Source of the DNA: Membranipora membranacea
Lineage: Eukaryota; Bryozoa; Gymnolaemata; Cheilostomatida; Membraniporidae
Direction: 5' to 3'
DNA: 64,000 nucleotides
Assembly: GCA_914767715.1 (NCBI GenBank)
Contig: OU612070.1
Location: 7,209,501-7,273,500, forward strand
Made by a program: the position numbers and the translations under genes. Every line of letters begins with the position of its first letter. Within the stretch, counting starts at the first letter, position 1. The notes under the pieces are model-generated. The model ran no database searches and was not told where the DNA came from. It worked only from the letters and a program-made list of their open reading frames with translations. Positions 12,801-22,649 of the stretch are shown piece by piece.

Positions 12801-13157
12801 AATCAAGAACTATAATTCTTAACCACAATATTGATACAATGATTCTTATTTTCTAACCGGAAAGAACTTAAATCAACAAGTCACAATAATAACAAGCATT
12901 GCTATAAAACATAGACTGCAGAATAAACGACTAGATATCATAGTTGAACTTGTTTCCACCTGTGATGTGATGCTTTGTTCTATTTACCCTTTTGGTGTTG
13001 CAACAGCGGCTGAAAAAGCTGAGCTAGTAACATAACTCCTCTCTGCATGAGCTTTGACCCTAATAGGCAGTTTGTATGCATTTGCAACACGAGTGTTACT
13101 GCAGTTGATCTTGCTGTTCTTTGGACCCATCATACACTCCGCAACGACTATACTAGC
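9895..13157 (-). CDS. Orphan-family gene B, beta-rich core plus coiled-coil-like tail (partial)
   Basis: The minus-strand exons are 12988-13157 (includes RVANAYKLPIRVKAHAERSY), 12462-12779 (106 residues, core LFQVDISGKSFVYITVITED then DQTWVDTNGQCHITEM), 12274-12344 (GIEFLKKGITVLSKLKIASI), 10778-10857 (KIVKILEGVQTEWTDKLETL), 10179-10280 (ESIVKMIERVEMLTLELES) and 9895-9956 (EEVIEELKTIASDMATLTV, stop). Splice phases agree except between the third and fourth exons, where a small exon is probably missing. The tail exons have heptad-like hydrophobic spacing. The first exon is not found, so the N terminus and any signal peptide are unknown. The family is not recognised; it is shared with gene A and with the partial copy at 37.5-38.0 kb. 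This is the best-preserved member in the window. Confidence 0.6.
11080..12080. repeat. Degenerate GGACAAAC/TGGA-rich repeat in intron
   Basis: The words GGACAAAC, TGGACAAAC and GGACATT recur many times at irregular spacing through this intron of gene B. The repetition is degenerate, not a clean tandem array. Most of it is also present in the duplicated segment at 36.9-37.3 kb. Confidence 0.45.
11498..12783. repeat. Segmental duplication, source-like copy
   Basis: This segment is nearly identical to 36659-38000. It runs from TTGGCATATCACATATGC to the acceptor edge of the 12462-12779 exon. It lacks about 70 nt that are present in the other copy near 36766-36840, so a deletion occurred here or an insertion there. 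It carries two exons of gene B. Confidence 0.85.
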
Positions 13158-14396
13158 CTACTAACCTGAATCTTGTAATTGATATTGCTTAGCATATTGA
13201 TTGGTACGAGTAGAAAGTAATGCTGAACGCTGAACATTAAAACAGTAAACAAAAGCATACATTCATGCGCTCGATTACAAAAGAAATTCTATTTTTTGCT
13301 GAATTAAAGATCAGCTCTCAGATAAATAAACCTGAAACTTTTGTTCACAATGTCAGAAAGCGGCAGCATAAGTGTGTTCATTGTTCTATGTTTGACTTAC
13401 AATCAATCAAATGTTTGAGTATTCGTTTGTGTGATGCTTACAGTTTGTAGTTTGTTTGCAAGGAAAAGCTTCTAGTAGTTTCTTAGCTATCATAATCCAG
13501 TACTGCAAGAGGCGCATACACCTTATCACTAACAAATATGTAGGGCCTATGCTTAGATTAATATAGCCTGACAAAAACAAGGGAAGTACCGATGGTTGAT
13601 AGTTTGAAATGTTTAGTTCATCCGGGCAGTACTGGTAGCTTTGGGTCAAACTATTCCTGACATTGCTACGCCTCTGTTCTCAGCACTCTGCCAATATCAC
13701 CCATCGACAAAGCGCATTCACTAGAAATAATGATGTTTATGAGAGATGTTGGACATAGTTCTGAGATTTGTGCAACTGACAACTCAGAGGAAGGTTTTTG
13801 ATTTTCCCTGGTAGGAAACCCAAGGCCACCTGGAGTCCTGTCAAGTGTGACCAAATGTTTATTATCATTATTGAAGCACAAACATATTCGATACCGTTTG
13901 GCCAATGCACCCTGATGCTCAGGAATCAATACAACATATTTTTGCAATCACAATAGCGCCGACATGAGTCAAAAGAATTATGACCTGAATTAACCCCGAG
14001 ATTAAATGAGCTGGACGCTAATCAAGGTCAAAATGTCTATGTATTTCTCACCTGATCAAGAATGAGACAAATTTAATTCTGCTTGCATGCTTTAAAGTTG
14101 TCTTCTCTTGAAAAAGCAGAAGCTAACTTCTTTCAACAGAAGAAAGACACATTTTTATTTTGATGAAAGTAATTTGGAAATCTCAGTATACATGATTGTG
14201 ACGTTGAATATGATATAAACAAAATATTGTGTTCTGATTTGCCTTTTTTATCGACAACCATGTCACTCTCAATAGATACGTTATCCGTTCAGTGCAGAGA
14301 AAAATGAGAAAAACAGGAGGAATCAAACAATTTTCGGAGCACTCAATCATCTATCATGCTGGTATGTTGCCTTCTCTGCTTTCTGTAACGTTTGTC
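13158..14396. other. No gene recognised
   Basis: Upstream exons of gene B should lie here or further right on the minus strand, but none was identified with confidence. One open stretch on the minus strand (13666-13947) reads as plausible protein but has no ATG and no family I recognise. Confidence 0.35.
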
Positions 14397-14539
14397 CTAG
14401 AAACCATAATTTAACCCAGCAGTCTTTTTGTAGGATGGTATATCAAAGATACAAGGGATGAAAATATCACAGAGTACAGTACGGCCCATCATAGGTGGGT
14501 ATGTCTGCATGATGAATTGCCATTGGAATTTACATGATT

Positions 14540-14690
14540 GGTAATACGGGCAGGTATCCAGATTGATGATTTTCCCCCAGGGAATGAAAAACCTGCAGGC
14601 ACTAAAACTATAACTATTAAGTGTCATTGAAGTGTCCCCCTCCGCATATTTCTATACTCTGTGATATTATCTTAGTGCTGGGTCAGAATG
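14540..14690. repeat. Dispersed repeat, copy 1
   Basis: Words such as TTTTCCCCCAG, GCAGGCACTA, ATTGAAGTGTCC and ACTCTGTGAT occur in the same order and strand at about 50280-50375. This suggests two diverged copies of one dispersed element. Confidence 0.45.
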
Positions 14691-14874
14691 AGTTATAGAG
14701 CTGGCACTAATTGAAACAGCAGTGATATGAAGTAAATATAAATAACAGACTCTTGATCTAATTAAATCAAGTTCAAAACACAAATGACTGCTTACCTCAC
14801 TGCTGTCAAAATATTCAGCATTTGCAGATCATTATAATAGTGAAAAAATTCTTGTACTTCATTTGGTATAATGT

Positions 14875-15092
14875 ATGATGGGAGCAGGTAGTATAGGTGA
14901 CATCGCTGTTTACAAAACCAAGACAACTGAAGACAAAATATAATGTTTACCGAAGATTAAGGAGAACTTGAGTTCATTCCGGTACCAAACTCAAGAGTTC
15001 CAATATCATTACGGATGCAGAGGAAAGCCGTCATTGCTGCTATAGTTGTATGTTTGATTGCTGTTTACATCGGACTGATCATACTGCCGTAA
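14875..15092 (+). pseudogene. Relic first exon of a second CUB-type membrane protein
   Basis: The start MMGAGSIGDIAVYKTKTTED matches MGDMAVYKRTTTT of the gene at 16829. After a frameshift and an internal stop the match continues: FIPVPNSR corresponds to HLIPPSSK. A hydrophobic segment follows (AVIAAIVVCLIAVYIGLIIL) in the place of the transmembrane helix, then a TAA at 15090-15092. No stalk or CUB exons were found before 16.8 kb. It lies about 2 kb upstream in the same orientation, so it is probably a decayed tandem duplicate of exon 1. Confidence 0.65.
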
Positions 15093-15879
15093 TGTTCAGG
15101 AAACTGCAGCTGGAAATAAAAAGAAAAAACGTGTGATTAATCCTCATCAGGCAGTGATGTTTGGGTAACATATGTTTATCATAAACACTAAAGAGAGGTA
15201 AATATAAGCATTAGTTAGGGGAGGTGACTTCATGTTAGCTACCATCAATAAATGGCTAATCAAAAATCATATTACATGTCAGAGTTGTCCTGTCCTTGAG
15301 AAATGATAAATATTGTAAAGTGAGAACAAATTTGCCGCCCACTAAATACAACAGCTTACTACCAAGCAATTACCTAGTAACTTTTATTAGCCAAAACCCA
15401 AACAGGTTGTTTAAAATTTGGCTGATATCACCATTATCAATTTTGATTATGAGTTCGATGCTGCACTTCAAGTGGTCTTGGCTCGGTTCTGCTGTTGGTT
15501 GCAGCCCTTGTATTATCCAACTCATATTGGGATAGACAAGGGAACTTGCAGAATAGATTTGTTTGTGATTCGATATTAAAACACTGGACTATTTGTCCTC
15601 TGCTTAGTCTTATTAATGCCAGCTACCACCATCACTATTGTCGAGTTTTATTTTATAGTTTTACTTATATAAGGCCATCTCCTGTCTTTTTTAATTCAAA
15701 CCCTAGCCATATGATGTGCCAACAACTGCCATTTTATAGTGTGCATGACTGCGCTTACTATGTAACAGCAATCAGCATCAGCATATATTACTCCACATGG
15801 AGCAACAACCAAGAAAATAGATTGTGGAATTTTACTACACTTTGCTTTGTCTCCCTGCAAACTGGACTGAGTGGTATGA

Positions 15880-16018
15880 CCTAGATCAAGTTTGATCCGT
15901 TTTGCCTGCATTGGAATTGCCCCCCTCCTCTGACACGTCGAAGGCAAAAAAAGCCTTTGGCGTGGCAGTAGAGGGGGGCAATTCCAATGCGGGCAAAACG
16001 AATCAAACTTGATCTAGG
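15880..16018. mobile_element. Hairpin MITE-like element
   Basis: The element is 139 bp with ends CCTAGATCAAG and CTTGATCTAGG. Long arms are reverse complements up to a poly-A loop, and both carry the GCCCCCCTC / GAGGGGGGC pair. The bases ATGA occur immediately on both sides and could be a target-site duplication. One end of a related copy remains at 61206-61243. Confidence 0.75.
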
Positions 16019-16254
16019 ATGACCAATCATGATGGAGAGCTATAGCTTTCATGGTGGTTCTAGATAATTATTAAGATTATTAGATATTATATAACAATTA
16101 AATCATCTTACTGGATAATCATGATGTTCAAATGTGCATAGATTACCAATTTCATTCTTGGTTGCCCACACATACTGCCGTAATTGATGAGTGTTTTAGC
16201 GTCAATTGCAAAAAAATTGGCTAAAACTAGATAAATCAGTACCCAATATCAAAT

Positions 16255-16449
16255 TTGAGCGAGGCAAAAAAGAGAATTTTATCATTGTGTGAACAGCAAG
16301 GAAACACAGCTGTCAACTTTGTTGTTGAGGTGATCAAGGACTGCCATGTTTTACGCAACAACTGCCAGGAACTTATCAGACTTGGACTGCCATCAATTCT
16401 AAACTCAAAATTTGATCCAGCCCATAATAGCTTGAGTAGCCTAGCCTGA
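16255..16449 (+). other. Short ORF with weak CARD-like pattern
   Basis: The frame reads KKRILSLCEQQGNTAVNFVV and continues with RNNCQELIRLGLPSIL. Spaced hydrophobics and the LxxLCEQQGNTAV stretch loosely resemble a death-fold CARD helix pair. It has no ATG and no clear splice sites, and it sits just upstream of the CUB gene. It may be a relic exon or chance. Confidence 0.15.
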
Positions 16450-16828
16450 TAAATTGGCACAAATCCGGTTTTCCTCAAAAGGTCACAAGTTCATTCAATG
16501 TTTGCAGTGTGCTTTTGATTAAACCGCCTGTCAAAAGTCAAAATGCATGCTGTCTATTAATTTACTAATAAAATCAAGTGGTTTCAATTTCGTGACTGTT
16601 GTTGTGAAATACAATATTTACAGCTACATAACGCATCACTGCTGCTGACACTTCAGTGATATTGGCTGTCATTTCATCACACAAGACCTCTCATCATTCC
16701 ACATCACCGGAAAACTTAACATTCAGGGGATTTTTCCAGACATTTGCTAAAACTAGACTATTCTGTCTTTTAAATTGACAGCGAGCAAGTTGAAAACAGA
16801 ATCACAAACTTCTCATTAGTCTCATGAG

Positions 16829-19800
16829 ATGGGAGACATGGCGGTGTACAAAAGAACAACCACAACTGCAGACGATGATTACTTTCGAGATGATGACGAG
16901 ATATCAAATATTCATCTGATTCCACCAAGTTCAAAGCGCTCGTCAGCCTGTGGCCAGAGGGTGTGCATAGTCTTACTGGTAATCTGTATAGTTATGCTGA
17001 TTACTGGTGTAGTCGTGCTTGGAGTAATGGTGGATCAGCTCCAAACTGATGTGAACGTCCTCAGAGGAGCCAGCTCTGAGCAAACAATAGGTAAGAATTC
17101 CTGATCTTCTTGTTTATCATGCACAACCTTGCAGCACAACTTAGTCAGACGCCAAAGTTTATTTTTGACAAATCTGTTTCCCAAAATTATTTGCTAATGG
17201 CAGTGGTTTACTGAGCACTGAGTATCAATATTTCAGTGCTAGTTCAGATCATAATATACCAGTACCAACTACTAATCACATTTTCATACCACTACCAAGC
17301 TCCCTGCACTTAAAGCAAGACAATATATGGTCTTGTTTTAAGCGCAGAGAGCTTGGTAGAGGTATGATCCCTTGCTCTCAAGACACCAAGTAATTAACAC
17401 CCCAAGTGCTCAAAGGCCAACAAACTATCTTCATGTTTTATGGTAGAACTTCTATTTTGAGTTGAGACTGCCTCGTTATTCCGATTGTGTGAGTTTCATG
17501 GGTTGCAGCAAATGTTTTCAGGATTTTGGGTCTGTTCAAGACAATCTGAATGTTTTGATCTATGTGTAAGAAAGAGCAAGGGTTAGTCCCTTAAGACAGG
17601 AGCAGGAACTTTGAACTCGAATCTCTCACCTGTTAGCTACAGGTGACAGCTCCAACATACTCTCAAACACTTACAATATTGTACATCCAATACAACCTAC
17701 ACAACACCAATCAAAACATGGTTGTCACTATATATATATTTTAGCATCCAACACGGAACTGTTAGAATCACTGCACAATAAGACTCAGCAGAACACAAAC
17801 CAAACCAATGAGAATTTCCAGGTGATGATTCATGAGGTTGAGGAAGTCATTCAGGGAAGACTGGCAGGTACGTTGTTGACATTAGCAAATTTACAATTAG
17901 ATCAGTCCTCTTTGACCATAATATTTTTAACAAACTCGGTCAATTTTTGTTGGAGTGGCTTGATCGGCGAATAAAGTTGATATATGAAGTATAAGATGGC
18001 ATCAAATCCCGTTCATATCGTCGATGTCGTTGCTATTGGTTTTTTCGTTATTGTTGTTAAATGATTGTGTATTCATCGGTACTTTAATAGAATATTTAGA
18101 ACAGGATGTGAATTGAGTACATAGAAACTTTATCAATATCTCTTAGGATATAGCTTAACCATCGAAGACCAAATCTTAGGGTGTACCTATTGTGCCTGTA
18201 ATCCTTGGTAAACAGATAGATCCTGGATTTGTTCTCATGTTATACAACCCTATCTCATCGGGCCTATTCTCCCAGTAAATTTAGCATGTTTGTTTACGCA
18301 GCATTGAACAGGAGTATATATGAGGCAACCGTTAGGATGAGCACTAAAAATAACGAATCTTCACAAACCCTAGCTCTGAAAATTCAAACAACTGAGAACA
18401 GGACTAAAGAGGAGTTTATACAGATGGTAAAATCATCAGAGAACAGGACCGCAGTAAAGTTGAGGACAGAAGTAACCGCAGAGCTTCATCTCTTACAGAA
18501 TAATATTTCTCACATCTCTGAAGGTAATCATTTATTCTCACCTGCCACTTTCAATGTCGTTGCTGCCATGAAATATGCTAAAATCATAACAGTAGAAAAT
18601 ATGTCAGATCGCTGCCAGTTCAGTTTTGGCAGCTTGCTGCACACTCATGATTAGGAGGTCTTCTATGGCCTCACCTCTAGGATGCATTCTAGTTTTCTAG
18701 GATGTATCACATTCTCAGTATGAGGATTAGGGCACCTTGCGTCCCTCTTTAGGGGCAGCCCAATCTTCTGTTTCTTAGCAAACAGCGAGAAAATATGTCA
18801 GTCAGGCTGCTTAAAATCCACAGTCTGAGAATGTTTATATTGCTTGGCTACAATGGAATTTCCAGTGTTTTCTCCGTCAAAATAATTAGCAAATACTTCA
18901 GAATTATCCTATGCCGTTATCTAAGAAGATAACTCTTTTTTATAATTTTGTTTGTAGAGGCATATGCCTACATAAGCAACCAGACAGAACACACTCAGTC
19001 TCTCATGGAAAACTACATTGCAGCTCAGATAGCATCACAAGACCTCACAACTCACATTTACATTGACAGTCAAGTTGCAAACACAACCTCATTGCTAGAG
19101 AATGAAATTCAAACCATGAACAGTTCGCTATGGAATGGGTTTGAAGAGAAATTCACGACATTCGAAGGCGAACTAAAATCAGCTGACCAGACAATGCAGG
19201 TTATTATATCACAGCTAAATGCACTACGTGATATGATATCATCCCAATTCTGTAAGTAGCATATAACTGTACTTCGCCCTCAGAATCTGGTAAACAAGTC
19301 GATCTGTGAACAAAATTTGGCAGCGCATCCTGTTGGGTCAGGCATGTAATGATATACAAGTATGCACAAGATATGATAGAGAGATATGAGGAGCCATCAC
19401 TTTTGCAGTTCTTAGATAGTTAATGCCAGAAGGATGAAAAATTATGCACAATAATGTAATTGAACTCTCTAAACTTGTGAAAACGACTAGACAGATAATC
19501 TGGTGATGAATCATGAATGATTTGTAGGTACAAGATGTACACAGAGCCTACCATGTAGAACTGGAGAGTTGACGCGCAGCCCAATAGAGAATTGTATCAC
19601 AGGTTACATTGTCACCGACGGATATCCTCACTCCAACTACTCTCACCACTCAGATCAGAGTTGGAACATCCGGAATCCAGGATTCGACAACCTAAACATA
19701 ACCTTCATAGATTTCCAAGTAAGAACTGTTTTGCTATAAATTGAAGTTTTCCAATCCAGAAAACTCATAGTTACATTGCTTGATTTTGTTTGCTATAATT

Positions 19801-20255
19801 TAATCAAGATTTATATCTCATTAAATTGACAATATTTGACAAAGGCCATTTTCTGGACGTATATATATTTGATATATAACCAATAGGAAATCAAATTAAT
19901 CATCAAGAAGTTCTAATATCTCTCAAGGCGTCTTTGCGCACCAATCAACCGTAAATTCTCGGAACTTCTCTGTCAGATTGTAAGTGTCATCAAAACATGA
20001 TACATGATAATATTTTAATGTAAAATGGAATATGTTATGTTACAGTTGGAGGGTCCGAACTCGACAGGACTGCCGAGCAATGACTGTGAGTACGACAAGC
20101 TTATTATCGGATCCTCAAGCTATTGTGGTCATATTCCGCCTAACAACCAGAATGTCACCATGCAAGTTGACCGTAGAACACCAGTCAACATGGAGTTTGA
20201 AACTGATAGCAGCGTCGCTAAGAGAGGCTTCAAGATAAAATTCACATTCTTCTAA
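16829..20255 (+). CDS. Type II membrane protein with coiled-coil-like stalk and C-terminal CUB domain
   Basis: Six exons join in phase: 16829-17090, 17745-17867, 18302-18523, 18958-19251, 19528-19718 and 20046-20255, giving 433 residues. Residues 1-44 are cytoplasmic and acidic (DDDYFRDDDE), followed by a helix at about 45-68 (VCIVLLVICIVMLITGVVV) and no signal peptide, hence type II topology. Residues 69-300 form a polar helical stalk with many N-glycosylation sequons (NKT, NQT, NRT, NIS, NSS). Residues about 310-433 form a CUB domain with CRTGEL, GYPHSNYS, CEYDKLIIGSS and YCG, ending KFTFF. Introns 1 to 4 are phase 1, so stalk exons 2, 3 and 4 are symmetric and could be duplicated or skipped without frame loss. 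Role unknown; CUB domains usually bind proteins or sugars outside the cell. The start is the first ATG and is supported by the homologous relic at 14875. Confidence 0.87.
17285..17366. repeat. Intronic hairpin
   Basis: The arms CATACCACTACCAAGCTC and GAGCTTGGTAGAGGTATG face each other around a loop near 17325. The palindrome lies inside intron 1 of the CUB-protein gene and looks like a small MITE. Confidence 0.65.
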
Positions 20256-21002
20256 TGAGTTAGCAATCTACATTTACATTGACTATCTATGAAATGCAAT
20301 ATTGCAACCAAAACTATAAAATTATTGATGCTTTCCTACTTACAAAGCTAAGCGATTGTGGCAAAAGTAACTTTATCTTTATAACTGCATGAATCTGATT
20401 GCATTTGGATTTATGATGAAGATTTGGATATAGATGACATCAATTATTATATCGCAGAGTATTCTTCTGGTACATATTACATGGTTTATATATACACCTT
20501 AGTTTTATGTGACAATGAGGTAGCTTTCAAATGATTTTTACATATTATTATTGTGTATATATATCAAATTTTTGGCATTACATATATCATGTCAGAGATA
20601 ACATGCCTCCTAAGATTATACTTTTTAATTTGTATACACAGTATGCCACGTGATAATACCCATTTTTTTTCCATTTACCTGTCTTTCCAGAAGTTGCCAA
20701 CTTTCAAAGCCTATTACCTTGGAGGTTTCACAGTTTGATGAGTTCGCTTCATTGAAAGTTACCGTTATACTGAGTAGCTTATGAATATAATTGTTACAAA
20801 TGCGGCAAGACTTTATGAATTATAAATTGTTTGAAATGAATTAGGAGTTGGCCCCTATTTGAATGTGGAGAGACAACTTGTATATTGCATCAATTAGCTG
20901 CAGACTTTACTGACAATAAGATGTCAAAGGGATAAGTTGCAGTTGAGAGTCAATTCAAAAAGCTGTAGTAAACAGTTATACCGCTTTACGTACGAGAAGG
21001 AG

Positions 21003-21080
21003 GTAGCATAGTTGGATAGAGCCCCAGACCTTCAGCATGTAAATGTTGAAGGTTGTGGGTACAAATCCCACTGCAGTTCA
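21003..21080 (+). mobile_element. tRNA-derived SINE head
   Basis: The words GTAGCATAGTTGGATAGAGC and GGTTGTGGGTACAAATCCC resemble the A and B boxes of an RNA polymerase III tRNA promoter at tRNA-like spacing. The stems do not pair well enough for a functional tRNA. Unrelated sequence follows to about 21200, as in a SINE body. Confidence 0.55.
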
Positions 21081-21242
21081 CTGACTGCTGGGACTTGGTG
21101 TGCTCCGAGCTACCTACTAACTGAGAGCAAAATGGCCCAGTCATTGCAACATAGCCCTTATGGCATCAACTATTTCTCCGCCTTTTCTTCGGAATGTGCC
21201 AAGTGACTATACCTCGCTTTGCGAGTTTAACCAACAGTTTAA

Positions 21243-22606
21243 GGTAATGTCAAAGACCGATCCGAATATCAACATATCATATACCGTTGGAAAGCTGCCG
21301 AGCTACTGAAAATGAATACCTGAACAAAAACTTGATTTAATGACGTTGTGTCATTTTAGGGAGGAAATGAGGCAGAAAACGCTGTTTTTGTCAAAGCAGA
21401 TGGGGGAGTCAAATTAAATGCGAGAAATTTCAAACCAGGTGGAATGCATACTTAGAGATTGCGTTCATCGTAAAATTTAATTTCCTTTGATATATGACTA
21501 GTCTAAACTGACTTTTTACGTCACGCCATACAATGCATTTTTTTTTGTGAAGCCGTGAAAATATGTGAAATTTCAATCATTAATTCACAACAGATCATAG
21601 GCTCGAATCAAAGTTAGTTATGATTTTCTCCTAGAGTACTCTTCAAATGTCATACACATTGACTTTCAAAAAATTAGCTTGCATATTGCGAAAACAGTAG
21701 ACTCTCGAATACAGCTAATATTTTTTGCAACTTTTGCATAACATCAGATGTGCTGTCCAAATGACCATTATTGTGGCCAAACAAAGTTTTTTTGAAAGTT
21801 CTCACATACGAAGCCACTTTCATTAGCCATGGTGCACACAGGAAATGCTAAAAGATTTTTTCCTTGCATCTTCGTTTTTCTTGAATTTAACGCAAAAGAA
21901 TGCCAAAACAACAGCTATTTCTTGGGACTTTTGAGGTGTTTTTGGCCATTCTTTTGCGTTAAATTCAAGAAAAACGAAGATCCAGTGAAAAAATCTGTTG
22001 GCATTTCCTGCGTGCACCATGGGTAATAAAAGCGGCTTCGTATGTGAGAACTTTCAAAAAAACTTTGTTTGGCCACAATAATGGTCATTTGGACAGCACA
22101 TTTGACGTTATGCAAAAGTTGCGAAAAACATCAGGTGTATTCGAGAGTCCACTGTTATTGCAATATGCAAGCTAATTTGTTGAAAGTCAATATGTATGAC
22201 ATTTAAATTGTACTCTAAGAGAAAATCATAATTAATTTTGTTTCGAGCCTATGATCTGTTCTGAATTAATGATTGAAATTTCACATATTTTCACGGCGTC
22301 ACAAAAAAAAATGCGTTGTATGGCGCGACGTAAAAAGTCAGTTTAGACTAGTCATATATCAAAGAAAATCAAATTTTACTATGAACTCAATCTCTAAGTA
22401 TACATTCCACCTGTTTTGAAATTTCTTGCAATTAATTTGACTCCTCCATCTGCTTTGACAAAATCAGCGCTTTCTGCCTCATTTCCTCCCTAAAATGACA
22501 CAACGTCATTGAATCAAGTTTTTGTTCAGGTATTCATTTTCAGTAGCTCGGCAGCTTTCCAACGGTATATGATATGTTGATATTCGGATCGGTCTTTGAC
22601 ATTACC
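21243..22606. mobile_element. 1.36-kb near-perfect palindromic element flanked by TTAA
   Basis: The element begins GGTAATGTCAAAGACCGAT and ends with its reverse complement; TTAA lies directly outside both ends (21239-21242 and 22607-22610). The two arms, about 680 bp each, pair along almost their whole length around a centre near 21925. Small ORFs on the two strands are mirror images and do not look like real genes. A 244-bp deleted relative is at 51846-52089. TTAA flanks are known for piggyBac-type targets, but no transposase is present, so the class is an inference. Confidence 0.75.
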
Positions 22607-22649
22607 TTAACCAACAATTTAATACCTTGTCTAAAATTGGAGGTAACAA

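Noticed and set aside
13666-13947. Minus-strand open frame with the phrase TPGGLGFPTREN, suggestive of a polymerase thumb
   Set aside because: There is no ATG, no splice support and no second motif, so it cannot be assigned.
21003-21080. Functional tRNA gene
   Set aside because: The promoter boxes are present but the acceptor and anticodon stems do not pair properly, which fits a SINE head.
21823-22115. Short ORFs on both strands at the centre of the palindrome
   Set aside because: They are mirror images produced by the inverted repeat and carry no recognisable domain.
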